This document shows, one piece after another, positions 19,180 through 28,650 of a stretch of DNA of 64,000 nucleotides. The notes beneath the pieces were generated by a model. The model made no database searches, had not been told where the DNA came from, and was given only the letters and a program-made list of their open reading frames with translations. Origin of the DNA: Eriocheir sinensis (taxonomy: Eukaryota; Arthropoda; Malacostraca; Decapoda; Varunidae); contig NW_026111654.1 in assembly GCF_024679095.1 (NCBI RefSeq), forward strand, positions 404,492 through 468,491. Direction: 5' to 3'. Made by a program: the position numbers and the translations under genes. The first letter of the stretch is position 1. Each line of letters begins with the position of its first letter.

Positions 19180-20420
19180 TCACCATCGTCAAACAGGTCA
19201 TCCTCGTCATCACTGTTGATGCTGATGCAGACGGGATCAACACCTTTACGTATGTTGTCAGAGGACCAATACTCGTCCTTGAAGACTCTGGCTCGTCTTA
19301 CCGCTCCTGCCCACATCTCCTTTGTTGCGCACAGCTTGGCTTCTTTTATCCTCACTTGTATATCTGCCCGGGTGAATCGCTGCAACGTGGAGCGCACATA
19401 CCGCTTCATGAAGCCCCACACCTGCTCGATGGCGTTAAGCTCTGGATGTGCCGGCGGTAGCTGGGCGACCTCATGTCCCCATTCACGGATGATATTGTCA
19501 TCTGTGTACCGTGGTTCTGGTCAGTTCTTCCTGCAAAGTTGCAGAAGCTCGAGACGTGTGGCGTGTAGCGGGAAGGGGCCTCTGCGACGCACCAGCCAAT
19601 TCATCAACTCTGCTGTGTTGGTGGCGGTGGTGGGGCAGCGACTCTACTCCGTCAACTGGCTGTGGTGGGCGCGTTGTCCAACACCATGGAACACCGAAGG
19701 TTCTTTCAGGGCCGGTAGTAGTTGCGACGTTAGCCAACGAAGGAACAGGTTGCTGTTCATTTCCCTGTGGTAGTCGCCGGTTTTGTTTTTTGCAGGGAAG
19801 TACAGAAATGAATCATGTACAAAACGTCGACTGTGCCACCTGCTACTACCACAAATCGCTCCCCATCGCCAGGTGGCACCTGACGGCTGTAGGTGGCACT
19901 AGTGGCAGGCTGGGATGTGTCTACCCACTCCCTATTGTGCTGCATTCGGGTGGTGAACCAGGTCTCATCCACATACACTACTTGTCTTCCCTCCATCCGA
20001 TGTCGCTGGAGTGCTCAAAGAGCCCCAACACGGCTGCACACGACATCTAGCAACTCCTTCCTTAGATACATTTTCCGATGTGATGTCCTGTAGCGGAATC
20101 CCATTTTGTGCAGCACTTGCCACATCGTCATCTCTGAGGTTTCACTTGGTACAGTACTTGCTATCTTTAAACGTTCAGTCAAGGTGCCAATATTAAAGGT
20201 TTTCTTTGCTGCAAACTTGGCATGTACATGGCGGCGAGTGGCACCAACAGTGAAACTGTCAAATACGGGTGGTGTGGCAGAGGGCGGCGGGGAGTGTGGC
20301 GGTGTCACAGGGGGAGTGACTGTCCCGCGTAGTGAATCTGGCCTTGAACGTGTGCTGCGCTGAACAAGCAACTGCACTGCAATTGCGGTCATTCCCATTG
20401 CCTCTGCAACACGATCATAA
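19180..20420 (-). pseudogene. Tc1/mariner-type transposase (DD82E-like), frameshifted
   Basis: Read on -: an HTH-like start (RVAEAMGMTAIAVQLLVQR) near 20415-20360, a Pro/Thr-rich linker, then a winged-helix-like region (TLTERLKIASTVPSETSEMT, then MWQVLHKMGFRYRTSHRKMY) to about 20065. The DDE_3-type core follows: first Asp in VVYVDETWF near 19970, second in MVLDNAPTT (codon 19678-19676), and Glu in PPAHPELNAIEQVWGFMK (codon 19427-19425). The second Asp and the Glu are 251 nt apart, that is 82 intervening codons plus 2 nt. The ordinary Tc1 spacing is 34. The C-terminus ends in an acidic DDEDDLFDDGDEY tail, the stop being near 19170. Frameshifts and stops occur near 20015, 19755 and 19640-19500, so it is not functional. 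The enzyme would cut and paste the element at TA sites. Confidence 0.75.
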
Positions 20421-20424
20421 GGCG

Positions 20425-20955
20425 TGTTTGGGAAAGGAAATTAGATTAGATAACATATTCGAAAATATCATGTTTAACGATTTATTTTATCACTGCAACA
20501 ATAGAAGTGATGTTCCCTTTTATTATCATAGGTGGCTATGAAACATAGTGACTGTTTTATCTGTAAGTACGAAATATAACTTAGATTCATTGCTTACCTA
20601 TTCAGACTTATCCTTATTTGTTCTCGATATTCTCTTGGTTAAACATATGGAAGAGTCGTTGTGGTGCGATGACTCCTTTGCATCCACGCGGACATCGTAG
20701 TATGTTGGCCATGCCTGACAGCGATGAAAAACTCCTTCCTCCACAGGACGTGGGTATCAGCCGTCCATCGGTAGCATGCCCGATACTTTCCATGTTACCT
20801 TCTTCACTTACCAAATACGGTATAACGGTGAAACAAGCAATAACATCGAATACGATTGTTTGCATAAACTATCCAATCCTCGGCATATAACTTCTATTTA
20901 TCTGCCATTAATTCAAGTCATACGTGTGTATGGATTCATATCTCGTGTATAGCTC
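20425..20955. other. Internal transposon sequence without a recognised gene
   Basis: AT-moderate sequence between the transposase start and a GA tract. Small ORFs on both strands show no family features. Confidence 0.4.
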
Positions 20956-20957
20956 AA

Positions 20958-20959
20958 GT

Positions 20960-20999
<40 letters not shown>

Positions 21000-21088
21000 G
21001 GGGGGGGAAGGGCGGGGGGATCGAGGGAAAGGGAGGTAAACGAGAAAAAGAGAGCGAGGGAGAGAGAGACAGTGCGGGAGAGGAGGAC
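20958..21088. repeat. (GA)n tract and purine-rich stretch
   Basis: A GA repeat at 20959-20993 followed by a G-rich run and a GA-rich stretch up to about 21085, adjoining the LINE 3' end. Confidence 0.9.
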
Positions 21089-22137
21089 ACAAAGGCACAA
21101 AGTCAGAACAAACAACAGAAAAAATGCTGGTCCTTACGAGACTGTTTGTGACAAGCTACACTAACTATCTAATCAAAGGTGAAAGATGAAGGACAGTAAA
21201 GGTGAAGGCTCCTCCCCACCCCCCCATCCCTCCAGCCAAAGATGGCAGGAAAGGAAAAAGAACCATGCAGCATGGAAAAACTGCATGGAAATTATGTAGG
21301 AAAGAGGAAAGAACTACCATTACTGCTACCACTAACCGGGCGATAAAAGCGGACAAAGACACCAGTATTCGAAGGAACTTAACGTTATTACGACAATGAG
21401 TAATATCTTAGTTGCTGTTTGGATTCAAAATACTTGTCTATTCTATTCTTGAAGGCCGTAACTGTTGTACTATCAACGACATCACAGGGTAGAGAGTTCC
21501 AAACATTAACAACTCGATTGAAGAAGAAGTGTTTAGCTTCGTGCGACGAGAATCTTTTACCACTTATCTTCAAATTGTGATTTCTTCTTGTTCTATTTGA
21601 TCGATCAATTGTAAAGTAATCTTCCGCATTAATATCACTGAATCCTTTAAACATTTTAAACACTTCTAATAGATCGCCTCGCATTCTTCGTTTTAATAGG
21701 CTGAATAAATTTACTTCTTTAAGCCTTTGTTCATATGATAAATTTCTCAACCTAGGAATCATCTTTGTTATTCTTCGTTGAACTCGTTCCAACTTTTCTA
21801 TGTCTTTTCTGTAATAGGGAGACCAAAACTGTACACAGTACTCTAGACGGGGTCGAACCAACGAATTATACAGTTTTAATACTACTTTTTTTCTGATTTA
21901 TTATTAAAGACTCGTCCGATGAAGCCAACCAGTTTGTTTGCAGTTTTAACTACCTCTGAACAATGCTGACTGGGCTTTAAATCGCTTGATATAGTGATTC
22001 CAAGATCCTTTCCTTTACTTACTGCAGAAAGTTGTTGGTCATTCATTACGTACCGAACGCGATTGTTATTTTTTCCGATGTGCAACACTTTACATTTGTC
22101 AACGTTAAATTTCATTTGCCATTGATTGGCCCAAGGA
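21089..22137 (-). mobile_element. LINE group B, 5'-truncated copy inside the Tc1/mariner-type element
   Basis: Non-LTR retrotransposon on -. The coding part runs from about 22137 to 21390 and begins in the RT palm (WANQWQMKFNVDKCKVLHIG). It continues in frame through LGITISSDLKPSQHC, then after a break VRPRLEYCVQFWSPYYRKDI and NRVVNVWNSLPCDVV. The 3' UTR (21390-21089) matches that of the copy at 47045-49310 and ends in a TTTGTG-rich tail. One frameshift is seen, around 21885 in a run of A/T. It interrupts the transposon close to its right inverted repeat, so it is younger than that insertion. Confidence 0.85.
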
Positions 22138-22429
22138 GGAGGAGGAGGGCAGGAGGGAGGGAAAGGGATGGTAGTAGTGGAAGCCAGGGGTGGAGGTAGG
22201 TGGTGGATACACGTCACAAATACGTCACGCCTCACCTGTCCGAATGTGTAAGTGGCTCACGCAGGTTTTGCCATCACAGTCAGGAGTAAACACCACAATT
22301 AAACACATCTGGCAATGCACAATAGAGTAAAAAATTAGCGGTGTTTGTGAAACAATCTGTGCCAAAGCACCATGCTGATCCGAGTCTTCGTTTGAAAGAT
22401 ATTTGCGAAAAACGGTCTGATATGGATAG

Positions 22430-22640
22430 TAGGCGCCTCGTTAACTAGGCTATATTCCTAAAGCCTCTTCTGCTTACTAATGGTCGTCTCGTTAACTAGG
22501 CTATATTCCTAAAGCCTCTTCTGCTTACTAATGGTCGCCTCGTTAACTATGCTACATTCCTAAAGCCTCTTCTGCTTACTAAATGGTCGTCTCGTTTACT
22601 AGGTTGTTACTAACACTGTCAAAGCCTCTTCTGTTCACGG
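22430..22640 (+). repeat. 102-bp array family, right part with about 51-bp units
   Basis: CTCGTTAACTAGGCTATATT and CCTAAAGCCTCTTCTGCTTA repeat with a spacing of about 50 bp (22437, 22487, 22538, then a partial copy). Units lack the half that contains CTATATTTTTGTTAAAGAGC. The orientation is the same as at 17595-18261. Confidence 0.85.
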
Positions 22641-23496
22641 TTTCAGATCATTGAATCGACCTTAATAAGACGGAAATTTACAGAAATTGACCAAAGCATG
22701 TGACCAAACGTTACCGAAATCGCCCAGAACAAGGCAGAACATTTACGACGGAAATAGGATAAAAAATTACCGAAATCGACCTAAATAAGACAAAATTCCC
22801 TTAACAACAGACTGACCCCCACAAAAGACAACGATAATCAGAGAAAAAAAAAAAAAAAAAACGAAAACGAGTTGAACCGAAACCGAACCTAAGCGAAGGA
22901 AAACCTGAAAATAAATAATTACAAATAGAGAAATAATCCACTCCTAAAAAAAAGGTTATGAGTGAAAAAATAAGAAAAAAATAATATTGCTTCAAGTTGA
23001 GCCAAGTGATTCTAGTCTATATTCCCTAGTGTGTGTATTTACCATTTTGTAATGACCTATTTGTACAGTCTGTCCACGTCGAGTTGAACTCAGTAGCCCC
23101 TCCCCACAGGCGATGTAGGAAGAGCATAGCCGCTCTGTTCTTGGTAATTGGTTGATGGTGATGGGGAGTTAAGCCGATTTGGTTTGGGTGAAACCTGTTG
23201 GAGAGCGGACATTCAACAGGGCTTCCTTAATTTACTAAAATTTCTTCATATTCTTTGTAATGCGTGAAATACATCAACAAACGAGAATCCTGGATACATT
23301 TGCTGTCTACTAACACAAAAAAGTAATGGGTATCCGTAATCGTGGAGCAGATATTGGGTGAGGGAATGGACATTTCAAAACAACCTGAGTGAGAGCCGGA
23401 GCAGAATAGGTCAGACAGGATCGCCCCACCATCACCAAAGGAACTCTAGTCCCCCTCCCCCTCTGACCCCTCTTGTGTCAGGCAGGACACGTGAGG

Positions 23497-23499
<3 letters not shown>
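22641..23499. other. No gene recognised; short ACCGAAATCG repeats
   Basis: At 22650-22800, phrases such as TTACCGAAATCG and AATAAGACGGAAATTTAC recur loosely. A poly-A run lies at 22846-22861. The rest is unremarkable. Confidence 0.4.

Positions 23500-23572
<73 letters not shown>
23500..23572. repeat. (TC)n microsatellite, about 73 bp
   Basis: Uninterrupted TC repeat directly before the LINE fragment that follows. Confidence 0.98.
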
Positions 23573-23573
<1 letters not shown>

Positions 23574-23574
<1 letters not shown>

Positions 23575-23905
23575 AGATCAACATTATTTATGATCGATGA
23601 AACTTTGCGAACGAGGAACAATGGCATAAAACTCAAATGTAGACAATTCAGACTGCACCAAATTTTTCTTCACCAACGCTGTAGTGCGAGAATGGAATAA
23701 GCTCCCACCGTCAGTGGTCCAGTGTAACACGATTGACTCCTTCAAAAACAAGCTCGACCGTCACTTCTTTGACTTAATATCAACTAGAGTTGAAATGCAA
23801 CGTTTTGGAGCCTTCTGATTAATGTAGAATCACTTAGGTTTAAGGACAGACCACCTAGTCTGGACCATGGGGTCAGTGTGGTCTTGTTTTTTATGTAAAT
23901 CTATG

Positions 23906-23916
<11 letters not shown>
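23574..23916 (+). mobile_element. LINE group C, 3' end
   Basis: A 5'-truncated LINE. It encodes a degenerate C-terminal end (NGIKLKCRQFRLHQIFL, then after a frameshift VVREWNKLPPSVVQCNTIDS and FKNKLDRHF). The 3' UTR has CTTAGGTTTAAGGACAGACC and ends in ATGTAAATCT repeated twice (23897-23916). It is the source-like copy of the fragment at 5987-6129. Confidence 0.8.
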
Positions 23917-23998
<82 letters not shown>

Positions 23999-24023
23999 TG
24001 TGTGTGTGTGTGAGAGAGAGAGA
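23910..24023. repeat. (TC)n, (GT)n and short (GA)n microsatellites after the LINE C tail
   Basis: About 82 bp of TC, then about 17 bp of GT and about 12 bp of GA, directly abutting the LINE 3' tail. At 5927-5986 the same tail also abuts a GA/TC tract, so the microsatellite probably belongs to the element's end. Confidence 0.95.
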
Positions 24024-24315
24024 TGGGTTGGTTTGGGTCGCTAATCCCGAGGTTCGAGGGAGAGCCTGCGGCCTTGACCTCCGTGCTGCTGTCCACCTAC
24101 CCCCATGCTCGTCACCAAACGAACTTTGACGTAGTGCACTGCACCTCCCACTTCCCTAGCCAGCCAATCCCACATATTTAGGTGGAGTCAGTAGGAGGAT
24201 AGCAGGGGTTCTTGGGTTAACTCAAAGCAAACGGACCATAGTCTACCGGGCCCGAGCTAAGCTCTTAATAGTCCCGTCTCCATATCTACACTTATCCAGC
24301 ATTTCCTTTCATTTG

Positions 24316-24316
<1 letters not shown>
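24024..24316. other. Unassigned stretch, possibly a repeat 3' end
   Basis: CCGGGCCCGAGCTAAGCTC followed by TTAATAGTCCCGTCTCC ends at a GT microsatellite, like other retroposon tails in this window. I have no second copy here to confirm it. Confidence 0.35.

Positions 24317-24385
<69 letters not shown>
24317..24385. repeat. (GT)n microsatellite, about 68 bp
   Basis: Uninterrupted GT repeat. Confidence 0.98.
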
Positions 24386-24386
<1 letters not shown>

Positions 24387-24439
24387 GAGTTAATAAAAAA
24401 TGATGAAAATTAGGTGCGAATGTAAAACTTTTATCGACT

Positions 24440-25247
24440 GGCTACATATTTGTTATTTATGGATGACACGGTGCTTCTCTCCACATCAAGGCCAAACCTT
24501 CAATGGAAGTTAAGCATATTAAATGACACTCTCATAAGTAGGTCTGGGTGCGAGAGGGATTTAGGGGTCTTAGTGAGCTCTGATCTCCGTCCAAGGGCAC
24601 AATGCATTCAAGCTAGAAATCGAGCTAATAGGGTACTGGGATTTATTTCAAGGAGCGTAAGCAACAGAAGCCCCGAAGTCTTCCTCAAACTATATTTAGC
24701 ATTAGTTAGACCTCATCTTGACTATGCGGTTCAGTTCTGGTCATCTTACTATAGAATGGATATCAAAATGTTAGAATCGGTGCAGAGGAGAATGACTAAG
24801 ATGATTCAGGGGTTGAGAAGCTTGCCATACGAGGAAGACTCAAACAGTTAAACTTGCATTCTCTAGAAAGGCGAAGGGTGCGTGGAGACATGATCGAGGT
24901 TTATAAATGGATGAAGGGCTTTAATAAGGGAGACATTCATAAGGTTTTGTTGGTAAGAGAACCGGGTAGGACACGAAGTAACGGATTTAAACTGGATAAA
25001 TTCAGATTCAACAGGGACATAGGCAAAAATTGGTTTGCTAACAGGGTGGTGGATGAGTGGAATAGGCTTAGCAGTCATGTGGTGAGTGCCAATACAATTG
25101 TCACATTCAAAAATAGACTAGATAAATTCATGGACAGCGATATTAGGTGGGGTTAGATACACGGGAGCTTAGGGTCAAAGGAGCTGCCTCGTACAGGCCT
25201 ACCGGCCTCTTGTAGACTCCTGCGTTCTTATGTTCTTATGTTCTTAT
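24440..25247 (+). mobile_element. LINE group A, second copy, with disrupted RT C-terminal region
   Basis: Same family as 13986-14592 but longer. It starts at the RT active-site region, where YxDD is degenerate (LFMDDTVLL near 24453), and continues CERDLGVLVSSDLRP, VRPHLDYAVQFWSSYYRMDI and MTKMIQGLRSLPYEE. A 1-bp-type frameshift near 24836 separates it from MHSLERRRVRGDMIEVYKWM and NRVVDEWNRLSSHVV. The 3' end has the TTCTTATG tail repeated three times (25229-25247). Between 24490 and 24550 the RT is shortened (an internal deletion joining ILNDTLISRSGCERD). Confidence 0.85.
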
Positions 25248-25264
25248 ATTAAAATAATTTTGTT

Positions 25265-27404
25265 ATGAGTATATTATGAGAATTAATGTAGTAAAGACAA
25301 AGTTCTTCGTGATCAGCGGCGGGCCAGGCGACGCCGTGCCGCTGCGTGTGGACGGGCTGGTGGTGCAACACTGCACCAGCTACAAGTATCTGGGAAATCC
25401 CTTCACGTGCGACGGTTCGCCGTCGTCTGCCGTCAAGGTGCACGCGCAAAACAAAATCTCTCATGTGGTAAAGTTCGTGTGTTTCATACGTAAAAATAAT
25501 GACGTACCTTTTATTGTGAAACATCGCTTGATTGAGGCTGCTCTCATGTCTGCACTATTATATGGTTGTGAGTCGTGGGTGTGCGCCGATGTAAAACCTG
25601 TCGTCAAATTGTATAACTAGGCTATAAAGGAGTTACTCGGGGTGAGGAAGACTACAGCTAATCACGTGTGTTACACGGAGTTGGGTTACCCTTCCTTACC
25701 GAACCTTGTCATGCACAGATAGCACAAATTCTACTATAATATGTGATTATAGCGACATGACTTGATCGACGACCTTCTGTCCTTTGCCATTAGAACCGCA
25801 ATTACCTTGAACACTCCAGCTGGTAAGTTTGTGTCCCGCATGACACGTGGTAACATCCCACACGTATCCACACTGGTACGGAATGTTCAAGACGCCATTG
25901 CCGAGTCTCACACATCAGCAGAACTATTAATCCGCATTATGTAACACACAGTGTATACAGTGAACGATACACAGTAAACGATCGCCACAGAATATCCTTC
26001 AGACGTTTTCGAGTGAGTGGCCATTGTCTTGCCATAGAAACAGGTCGTTGGAATAGGCGCGGAAGTGGCCGCCTTGCGGTCGAGGAACGGCTGTGTGAGT
26101 ATGGTGACGTGCAGTCTGAGCAACACGTGGTGGAAACGTGCCTCGCACACAACGAATTAGGAACCTAAGTCGATATACACCAAGTCAAGTCATACGCAGG
26201 TTTGTGGGAGGAGAAACGGCCGAGGAGTGTTTTTTGCGTGACACTGCTTGGAGCCAAACTAGAGAATGTAGAAACAGGGATTTAGAGAAAACGAGGAAAG
26301 GCGGACTAATTTAAATCAATCACTTCAACATGCCCTCCCTCATACCCCACACCGCCGTTTGTAGGCATTGAAATTACAGTCACGCAATAGCACAATAAAA
26401 AGACATATTTATTCGTCAGTGGCTTGCCTGAACGCGCTGTGAAAGAAGGCGAGAATGCACATCCAGAGTGCACATATGGCCCCAACTTTAATCACCGCTG
26501 AACTGGCTGGTATTTTTTGGGGGGGGGCTCCAAGTGACGTCATCCCGCTGCTCCGCCCCAAAACCGCCTCCTGCGCGTACCGGTCGCAGTTTTGACGCAG
26601 AGTGACTTGACTTGGTATATATAGACTTAGTTAGGGACATGTATTGTTTTACTACACTGCATAAGGTTTTCAGTGATTTTACAAATAGTGTCACGTGCAA
26701 AATAATTCACGACATCCTAAGCATCTACCAATAACACGCATTCCTGTTTCAAATGCCCCCCTCCCTTCCTTCTTATTAGTATTTTATAGATATTTTGTTT
26801 TGTATTATTTTATTTATCATTATGTTCTAGATGATCTTATGTTTCCGTTCTTTTATATTTTTATTCCCTTGCACTGATGCATTTCTTAGTTCATTGCGCG
26901 TTCATTTTATGTTTTTTACAATTGAAAATGTTTTCTTTTCACTTTCACGGGTATAAGGTATAGTAGGTCGTCATTTTAAAAATGTGTGTTACGTTTTAAT
27001 TTTCTCTTAAAAGAGGTTTACTTCCTCACGATTATATATTTTTTGGACTGTAGTTTATTTCTCCAGTGAGTTTACTATTATAAATGCAGTTTAGTATTAT
27101 AAATGCAGAGTGGTTTTATATTTTAATGTTTATTGACTTTTTTTACTAACAATGTTTATCTCCTCGCAATTTGTGAGTGAATAACTGTTTATACAAATTG
27201 GTGCTATATTTTGTTGTTTGTTGTGCTTTATCTTTACGTCGTTTCAAGATGTTTACTTCTTTGCAATTGTAATTTTCTTATTGGACTGCAGTTTGTTTTG
27301 TCCCGTGAGTTTGCAATTGTTAGTACATAGTGTTTTATATCTATTGTTAGTTTTATATGATGTAACATGTGGTCAATAAACATATCTATCTATGTATCTA
27401 TCCA

Positions 27405-27406
<2 letters not shown>
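25265..27406 (+). mobile_element. LINE group D, 5'-truncated, with long AT-rich 3' UTR
   Basis: Encodes RT C-terminal sequence unlike the other groups here: VVKTKFFVISGGPGD, YKYLGNPFTCDGSPSS, ALMSALLYGCESW. After stops it continues IKELLGVRKTT and, to about 26160, fragments such as RFRVSGHCLAIETGRWNR followed by CEYG and HVVETCLAHN, a Cys/His-rich end. The AT-rich stretch 26300-27380 ends in CAATAAACATATCTATCTAT and a TCTA-type repeat tail, as in RTE-like LINEs. I do not name a clade with confidence. Several stops show that it is inactive. Confidence 0.65.
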
Positions 27407-27448
<42 letters not shown>

Positions 27449-27502
27449 GTCTTTGTGTATAGTGTGTATATATATTTTTTTTGTGTGTGTGTGTGTATTG
27501 TA

Positions 27503-27538
<36 letters not shown>

Positions 27539-27608
27539 TTTTTTTTGTGTGTGTAGTGAATAGTGTGTGTGTGTGTCTGTGTGTATTGTCTCGTGTATAG
27601 AGTGTGTG
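27407..27608. repeat. Cluster of (GT)n microsatellites
   Basis: Four GT tracts (about 27407-27446, 27483-27497, 27506-27536, 27562-27577) separated by short AT-rich links such as GTATAGTGTGTATATA. Confidence 0.95.
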
Positions 27609-27619
27609 TAATTTTAATC

Positions 27620-27661
<42 letters not shown>

Positions 27662-27727
27662 TTAATAATAATAATAATAATATTAATAATAATAATAATA
27701 ATAATGATAATAATAATAATAATAATA
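27620..27727. repeat. (AAT)n microsatellite, about 105 bp
   Basis: AAT repeat with a few interruptions. It directly precedes a LINE E 3' end, the same arrangement as at 34001-34075 and 37136-37150. Confidence 0.97.
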
Positions 27728-27845
27728 GTAATCGGTTTGTTTTGGAAATTGCAGCCGTTTGGCTTAAATTGTACATATTATGATAACAAATAGTAACTAT
27801 TAAAAAAGTACACTGTGAAAGGGGTGTGGGGGTAGGTAATCTACA
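27728..27845 (-). mobile_element. LINE group E, 3'-end fragment
   Basis: TAGTAATCGGTTTGTTTTGG then GCAGCCGTTTGGCTTAAATT matches, at the same distance from an AAT tract, TAAATGGTTTATTCATTTGT and GCAGCCATATGGCTGAAAAT at 34074. Only the last ~100 bp of the element is present. Confidence 0.55.
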
Positions 27846-27954
27846 TTTACGGACGGAAAGTTGTGATGATGATTGAGGGTTGAGGAGGTGGAGGAGTACT
27901 GTGTGGTAGAGCGATGTGTGTGGTGTGTGTGTGTGTGTGTGTGCATGTTTTTTT

Positions 27955-28288
27955 TCTTCTTTTACGTCTACGCCTATAGCGCCGGTAGGCTTCCTTGAGG
28001 GGCCTGGATGGTAGTCGGCCCCAGCCCATCATGGTGCAGGCAAGTGTTTATAGTGGCGCCATCTTCTCTTGGCTCATGCTGTCCCCCGGAACTCCTTCTT
28101 GATTCACTCGGACGGTTTCCTCTAGAGTCCGGGTTGATGGGTAGTCTTCAGGACAGCATGTGGGTAGTTTTAAGCCACTCGGCGGTGACTGAAAAATCCG
28201 AGGTGGTAGCGTGGGGATTCGAACTAGCGTCGTCCATCACGCGGTGAATGTGGGCCCAGCACGCTACCACTCAGCCACCGCCTACCAC

Positions 28289-28293
<5 letters not shown>
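27955..28293 (-). mobile_element. tRNA-derived SINE, family C, copy 1
   Basis: The - strand head begins GGTAGGCGGTGGCTGAGTGG at 28293. The A box is TGGCTGAGTGG and the B box is AGTTCGAATCC at 28225-28215. The body includes TTTTTCAGTCACCGCCGAGT, GTGGCTTAAAAC and TGGCGCCACTATAAACAC, ending CTACCGGCGCTATAGGCG and an A-rich tail into a CA tract (27940-27920). The second copy is at 42471-42814. Confidence 0.85.
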
Positions 28294-28365
<72 letters not shown>

Positions 28366-28397
28366 TGAATAGTGTGTGTGTGTGTGTGTCTAATGAA

Positions 28398-28432
<35 letters not shown>

Positions 28433-28439
28433 TAATGAA

Positions 28440-28498
<59 letters not shown>
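28289..28498. repeat. (GT)n microsatellite block, about 210 bp
   Basis: Long GT tracts broken by GTAGTGAATA and CTAATGAATA links that recur three times, so the block is partly a higher-order repeat. Confidence 0.97.
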
Positions 28499-28499
<1 letters not shown>

Positions 28500-28650
28500 C
28501 GTCTCCACCAATATTTATTTGTTTTTTTGTTTGTTTTGTTTTTACAGCAAAGGAGACAGCTCAAGGGCACAAAAAAGGAAACAATAATAAAAAAAAGCCC
28601 GCTGCTCGCTGCTCCTAAAAAAGAATCAAAAGAGGTGGCCGAAAGAGAGG

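Larger units (their letters stand above)
18264..22429. mobile_element. Tc1/mariner-superfamily transposon with long inverted ends (DD82E-like)
   Basis: The ends read TTATCCATATCAGACCG from 18264 and CTATCCATATCAGACCG inward from 22429, flanked on each side by TA (18262-18263 and 22430-22431), the duplication typical of this superfamily. The inverted repeats extend about 280-290 bp (18264-18545 and 22140-22429). The array on both sides is in the same orientation, as expected for insertion into it. The element carries a broken transposase on - (19180-20420), with spacing as in the DD82E (Sailor) family. It also carries a later LINE insertion (21090-22137) and TC, GT and GA tracts. Without the LINE it is about 3.1 kb. 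Confidence 0.85.
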
